Source of the DNA: Lachnospiraceae bacterium
Lineage (GTDB): Bacteria > Bacillota > Clostridia > Lachnospirales > Lachnospiraceae
DNA: 35,274 bases
Assembly (NCBI GenBank): GCA_017479085.1
Contig: JAFVCQ010000083.1
Span: 1 to 35,274 of the forward strand
Direction: 5' to 3'
Positions within the stretch are counted from its first letter, which is position 1. Each line of letters begins with the position of its first letter. The position numbers and the translations under genes were made by a program. This document shows, in pieces, positions 32,489 to 35,274 of this stretch. Under the pieces are notes generated by a model. The model saw only the letters and a program-made list of their open reading frames with translations. It had not been told where the DNA came from and ran no database searches.

Positions 32489-34069
32489 ATGAGGAAAGTA
32501 TTTTATACAGATGGCAGGTGTGTTCCGGGTCTTCATTATATGGTCGATCTGTCAGGACGTCTGCGGGACATGAAATGCATGGTTGATAATGGAAGTTATT
32601 TTACCATTAATAGGGCCAGACAATATGGGAAAACAACAACTCTGGCTGCGTTAGCAGAATGCCTGCGGCAGGATTATGAGGTTGTGAGTCTGGATTTCCA
32701 AATGATGAGTTATCTATCCTTTGCGGATGAGCAGTCGTTTGTGGCGGCATTGTCAGAAGAACTGTTGGACAATGTGGATCATTTTCCGGAAGGCATTGCA
32801 GATAAGCTGACTGCATTTGTGGAACACACCGCAAGCCTCAATTCCCTGCAGGCATTATTTAAGGTTTTGAAATTATGGTGTGAACAGTCGGAAAGAAGCG
32901 TTGTCCTGATGATTGATGAGGTGGATACAGCAGCAAATAATCAGGTGTTTCTTGACTTTTTGGCACAGCTTAGGGCATATTACCTCAAAAGACCGGAGAG
33001 TGCTGCCTTTCAGTCGGTGATCCTCGCGGGTGTTTATGACGTTCGCAATGTTAAGCGGAAGCTCCGACCGGAGGATGAACATGGAACCAACAGTCCGTGG
33101 AACATAGCCGCTGATTTTCTTGTAGATATGAGTTTTTCGGTAAAAGACATAGCCGGAATGCTTACAGAGTATGAGAAGGATCAACATACGGGTATGGATG
33201 TGAATGGAATTTCTGAGTTGCTTTATGATTATACTTCCGGCTATCCGTATCTGGTATCACGTCTATGCAAATTTATGGATGAACGCATTGCAGGAAAAGA
33301 GGATTTTCCGGATCGTACCAGTGCATGGACAAAGTCCGGATTGTTGGAAGCTGTAAAGCTGCTGGTCAGTGAGAATAATATGCTGTATCAATCGCTGGTG
33401 GGAAAATTGACAGACTATCCGGAGCTGCGCAATGTTCTGTATGAACTCCTCTTTGCAGGCAGACCGATACCATATGTTTCACTGAATCAATACATTGAAG
33501 TGGCTGCGATGTTCGGCTTTATAAAGAATGAAGGCGGCAATGCCGTTGTTTCCAACCGGATTTTTGAGACGGTACTTTATAATCTGTTCCTGTCCGAGGA
33601 CTTTGCTGTGAGTCAGATATATGATGCCGGAGTTCAGGAAAAGAATCAATTTATCGTTGGCGGACATTTGAATGTCAGGAGGGTGCTTGAGAAGTTTGTA
33701 GAGGCTTTTGAATACCTTTACGGAGATCAGGATGAGGCATTTCTTGAAAAAGATGGTAGGAAATATTTTATGCTGTTTTTAAAACCGATTATTAATGGGA
33801 CGGGGAATTGTTATGTGGAATCGGAAACCCGGAACCACGAACGCATGGATCTGGTCATAGATTACCGGGGAGAACAAAGCATCATTGAACTCAAGGTATG
33901 GCGGGGAGATGCGTATAATCGGCGGGGCGAAGAACAGCTTTCGAATTATCTGGATCATTTTGGTCTGAAAAAAGGATATATGTTGAGTTATAATTTTAAT
34001 AAAAATAAGGAAACCGGCATCAGGGAGATCGTGCTTGGCGATAAAGTACTGATTGAGGCGGTTGTGTGA
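32489..34069 (+). CDS. AAA ATPase with C-terminal PD-(D/E)XK-like domain
   Basis: 526 residues from ATG 32489. The ATPase part has the P-loop RARQYGKTTTL (42-52), Walker B VVLMIDEVD (about 135-143) and a winged-helix-like middle (about 310-400). The C-terminus shows MDLVIDYRGEQSIIELKVWRG, an acid ... E-x-K pattern of the PD-(D/E)XK nuclease fold, followed by EEQLSNYLDHF. This architecture is widespread in anaerobe accessory DNA; the function is unproven, with defence and mobile-element upkeep both proposed for relatives. The start is uncertain: the frame opens at GTG 32477, and the nearest ribosome-like site is GGAGTG. A clear terminator follows. Confidence 0.8.
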   Translation: MRKVFYTDGRCVPGLHYMVDLSGRLRDMKCMVDNGSYFTINRARQYGKTTTLAALAECLRQDYEVVSLDFQMMSYLSFADEQSFVAALSEELLDNVDHFPEGIADKLTAFVEHTASLNSLQALFKVLKLWCEQSERSVVLMIDEVDTAANNQVFLDFLAQLRAYYLKRPESAAFQSVILAGVYDVRNVKRKLRPEDEHGTNSPWNIAADFLVDMSFSVKDIAGMLTEYEKDQHTGMDVNGISELLYDYTSGYPYLVSRLCKFMDERIAGKEDFPDRTSAWTKSGLLEAVKLLVSENNMLYQSLVGKLTDYPELRNVLYELLFAGRPIPYVSLNQYIEVAAMFGFIKNEGGNAVVSNRIFETVLYNLFLSEDFAVSQIYDAGVQEKNQFIVGGHLNVRRVLEKFVEAFEYLYGDQDEAFLEKDGRKYFMLFLKPIINGTGNCYVESETRNHERMDLVIDYRGEQSIIELKVWRGDAYNRRGEEQLSNYLDHFGLKKGYMLSYNFNKNKETGIREIVLGDKVLIEAVV

Positions 34070-34070
34070 G

Positions 34071-34115
34071 AGAGTTCGCAAAACTTTGTAGATCAAAGCA
34101 TGCGGACTCTTTTTA
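34071..34115 (+). terminator. Intrinsic terminator after the AAA ATPase gene
   Basis: AGAGTTCGCA (34071-34080) pairs with TGCGGACTCT (34101-34110) with one wobble; an inner CTTTG/CAAAG extends the stem; TTTTTA follows. It begins one base after the stop codon. Confidence 0.85.
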
Positions 34116-34130
34116 TAGCTCCGAACAATG

Positions 34131-34202
34131 ATGCAGGCGGAATCGCCTGCATATCCATTTCACTTCATGTTAATTCTTACATAAATCCCGTTAATTCTTA
34201 CA
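34131..34202. repeat. Inverted repeat and direct repeat downstream of the AAA ATPase gene
   Basis: ATGCAGGCG/CGCCTGCAT is a perfect 9-bp stem with a 4-base loop (34131-34152). It is followed by two copies of GTTAATTCTTACA (34169-34181 and 34190-34202), 21 bases apart. The hairpin may serve the convergent minus-strand gene at 34268 as a terminator, though no T-run is seen on that strand. I see no gene in 34116-34267. Confidence 0.4.
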
Positions 34203-34267
34203 ATCCTCTTTTAATTGTTATATTTTGTATTATTATAAAGAAAAGGGCAAAGCGGCGGTCGTGCCCG

Positions 34268-34426
34268 CTAACTTCTATCGGGCACATCCTCCCTGTTGAT
34301 ATGATCCTTAAGCACCATGTTGATGTATTGGCTGAAGGATCGCTCGTCGTTCTCCGCCAGTTCCTTTATTTTTTCTACAATGTTCTCATCTAATGTAATG
34401 CTGACTTTGGCTTTTAACGGTTTCAT
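34268..34426 (-). CDS. Ribbon-helix-helix protein, orphan antitoxin-like
   Basis: 52 residues. KAKVSITLDENIVEKIKELA followed by ERSFSQYINMVLKDHI is the beta-helix-helix pattern of CopG/Arc-type DNA-binding proteins, many of them antitoxins. The start is chosen at the codon for MKPLKAK; upstream in-frame ATG codons add MVMI residues of no value. GGATGG lies upstream. There is no toxin gene next to it: the neighbours are the convergent AAA gene and a divergent Cys-rich protein. The spacer to the latter (34427-34534) is AT-rich with several TATA-like boxes on both strands, likely divergent promoters. Confidence 0.65.
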   Translation of the reverse strand: MKPLKAKVSITLDENIVEKIKELAENDERSFSQYINMVLKDHINREDVPDRS

Positions 34427-34534
34427 AATCATCACCATCCTTGCGATTACTATATCATTATATAAGATAGTATATTGAAAAGTAGTATAAAGTATAATAA
34501 AGTAGGACTGAATGAACGAAATAAGGCGATAGAA

Positions 34535-34780
34535 ATGGGGAAGATGAAGCAGGTCAATATAAGGAATGCAAGGCTTTGTGCATTTTGCAGGCACTGGTAT
34601 GATTCGACGAACAGTGCAATCCAGCCGATGAATCCGAGGTCGGTGTATTGGGAGTATGATCCGCAGGCGGAGCAGATGTGTATGGAGAAGAACCGGAAGA
34701 GGAGAGGGTTTGAGGCATGTTGGAAGTATAAGTGTTGTTATCACGATGACAGTATGTATTATGCAGTTGTTTTAATATAA
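34535..34780 (+). CDS. Small Cys-rich protein, probable metal-binding
   Basis: 81 residues. LCAFCRHWYDSTNSAIQP, then NPRSVYWEYDPQAEQMC and GFEACWKYKC supply cysteines at 15, 18, 49, 62, 67 and 68, a likely zinc site. The pattern of a CxxC, then WEYDP and a closing CxKYxC, resembles a conserved Firmicute small-protein family of unknown function. The start could be 34535 or 34544; AAGG lies 9 bases before the first. The tail CCYHDDSMYYAVVLI looks less conserved. Confidence 0.55.
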   Translation: MGKMKQVNIRNARLCAFCRHWYDSTNSAIQPMNPRSVYWEYDPQAEQMCMEKNRKRRGFEACWKYKCCYHDDSMYYAVVLI

Positions 34781-34843
34781 AGAAAATGAAATTTAAAATG
34801 AAGGTTGAAAATTTTTAATGATTACATCAAAGAAGCTGTGAGA

Positions 34844-34890
34844 CTATGGAGGCGTCTGATGATAAATGTATGGAGTTGAAATCTCCATAG
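34844..34890 (+). promoter_or_regulatory. Two mutually exclusive hairpins before the Cys-rich gene
   Basis: CTCCATAG (34883-34890) can pair with either CTATGGAG at 34844-34851 (8 bp) or TATGGAG at 34869-34875 (7 bp, 7-base loop). The site lies just upstream of the AAGGAGG ribosome site for the gene at 34915, so it could act as a translational or attenuation switch. No known riboswitch consensus is visible. Confidence 0.4.
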
Positions 34891-34914
34891 CAAAATACAA
34901 GGAGGAAAGAAAAT

Positions 34915-35160
34915 ATGGATTGTTATGATTGTGTACACTCAAATGTAAAAAGAGGTCGTCTTGTTTGTAGTCGGTCGGATCAGGTGGTTGAGGATCGGGT
35001 GAGCATATGCTCGAATTTTGCAGATTCAAGCAGTAAAACTTGTGATGATTGTGACTATTATGAATTTGGAGTATTTAGCAGATGGAATGATCATGGTCGG
35101 TGTAAATTGACTGGGAAATCGAGAAGAGATGATGATGTTGTTAGCACCCAGTTAGCTTGA
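34915..35160 (+). CDS. Small protein with twin CxxC motifs
   Basis: 81 residues, no signal peptide. It is made of two similar halves: C3-x2-C6 ... C18 ... C32 and C43-x2-C46 ... C63, then CKLTGKSRRDDD. The first half has four cysteines for a metal; the second lacks the fourth, where VVSTQ replaces the expected ISIC-like segment. No family name comes to mind. The ATG follows AAGGAGGAAAG. It sits after another Cys-rich protein, suggesting a small-protein cluster. Confidence 0.55.
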   Translation: MDCYDCVHSNVKRGRLVCSRSDQVVEDRVSICSNFADSSSKTCDDCDYYEFGVFSRWNDHGRCKLTGKSRRDDDVVSTQLA

Positions 35161-35176
35161 CCTGATTTTACTCCGT

Positions 35177-35205
35177 TTGATTGTCGCTGGATTAATTGAT
35201 ATACT
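35177..35205 (+). promoter_or_regulatory. Promoter directed out of the window
   Basis: TTGATT (35177-35182) and TATACT (35200-35205) with a 17-base spacer. The transcript would start near 35212 and run through the inverted repeat at 35229. Confidence 0.5.
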
Positions 35206-35228
35206 GTCAATTAGTCTATAGAAAGGAA

Positions 35229-35273
35229 GATTCCGAAGGAGTCCCCATAGCAAAGCGACATTCCTCCGGAATC
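35229..35273 (+). other. Long inverted repeat at the window end
   Basis: GATTCCGAAGGA (35229-35240) and TCCTCCGGAATC (35262-35273) pair with one mismatch around a 21-base loop. It starts about 17 bases after the predicted transcription start, so it may be the first hairpin of a leader RNA, or part of a repeat that continues beyond the window. Confidence 0.45.
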
Positions 35274-35274
35274 C

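Noticed and set aside
34100-34393. 97-codon plus-strand frame after the AAA ATPase terminator
   Set aside because: It begins inside a terminator and runs antisense through the ribbon-helix-helix gene; low-complexity composition.

Overview
The window reads as chromosomal DNA of a low-to-mid GC, Gram-positive anaerobe, most likely a Lachnospiraceae-type Clostridia member. This is inferred from strong AGGAGG-type ribosome sites, the dnaX-ybaB-recR cluster, a Firmicute-style Tad pilus locus without an outer-membrane secretin, DUF5702 and DUF6382/FHA partners, a YaaL homologue and a DUF1858 protein. No tRNA, rRNA or CRISPR array was seen.

Layout. 1-7713: a truncated gene end, trmB (tRNA m7G46 methyltransferase), a small ORF, a lone hisA of the eukaryotic (HIS6) type, a YfhO-family membrane protein overlapping galU, and a hybrid sensor kinase. 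7735-8392: a short inverted-repeat element (copy A) that supplies the stop codon of an orphan yaaL, then a gene-free stretch with 22-bp tandem repeats and a clear promoter. 8423-18089: a compact Tad/Flp pilus locus: prepilin peptidase, TadZ, TadA, TadB, an enlarged TadC, Flp pilin, a DUF5702 protein, two TadE-like proteins (one carrying twin H-C-CxxC modules) and a DUF6382-FHA protein with a 7 x 13-residue repeat. 18229-19173: an AT-rich two-gene unit, STAS-like DUF4325 plus PIN nuclease, closed by a terminator. 19378-23189: a flavodoxin-SCP2 protein whose best start codon is ACG, then dnaX, ybaB and recR. 23208-28040: element copy B, a phosphofructokinase, a flavin reductase and uvrA. 28160-29788: a wrecked antitoxin/PIN pair, foreign gene scraps, a solo element end and an Rpn-type nuclease. 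29981-35274: a pseudouridine synthase, an AI-2E/YtvI-type permease, element copy C, a DUF1858 protein, an AAA ATPase with a PD-(D/E)XK-like end, an orphan ribbon-helix-helix protein and two Cys-rich small proteins.

The clearest unlabelled structure is a family of non-autonomous elements. Three intact copies (A 100 bp, B 76 bp, C 208 bp) share termini beginning CAATGTCATTTAG, and each is flanked by a perfect 10-bp direct repeat. A and B look like internal-deletion derivatives of C. A solo end and an internal relic also occur, and no transposase is visible in the window. The Tad locus is the main functional block: peptidase and pilins, assembly ATPase and platform, pseudopilins, and a phosphopeptide-binding regulator probably act together at the cell envelope.
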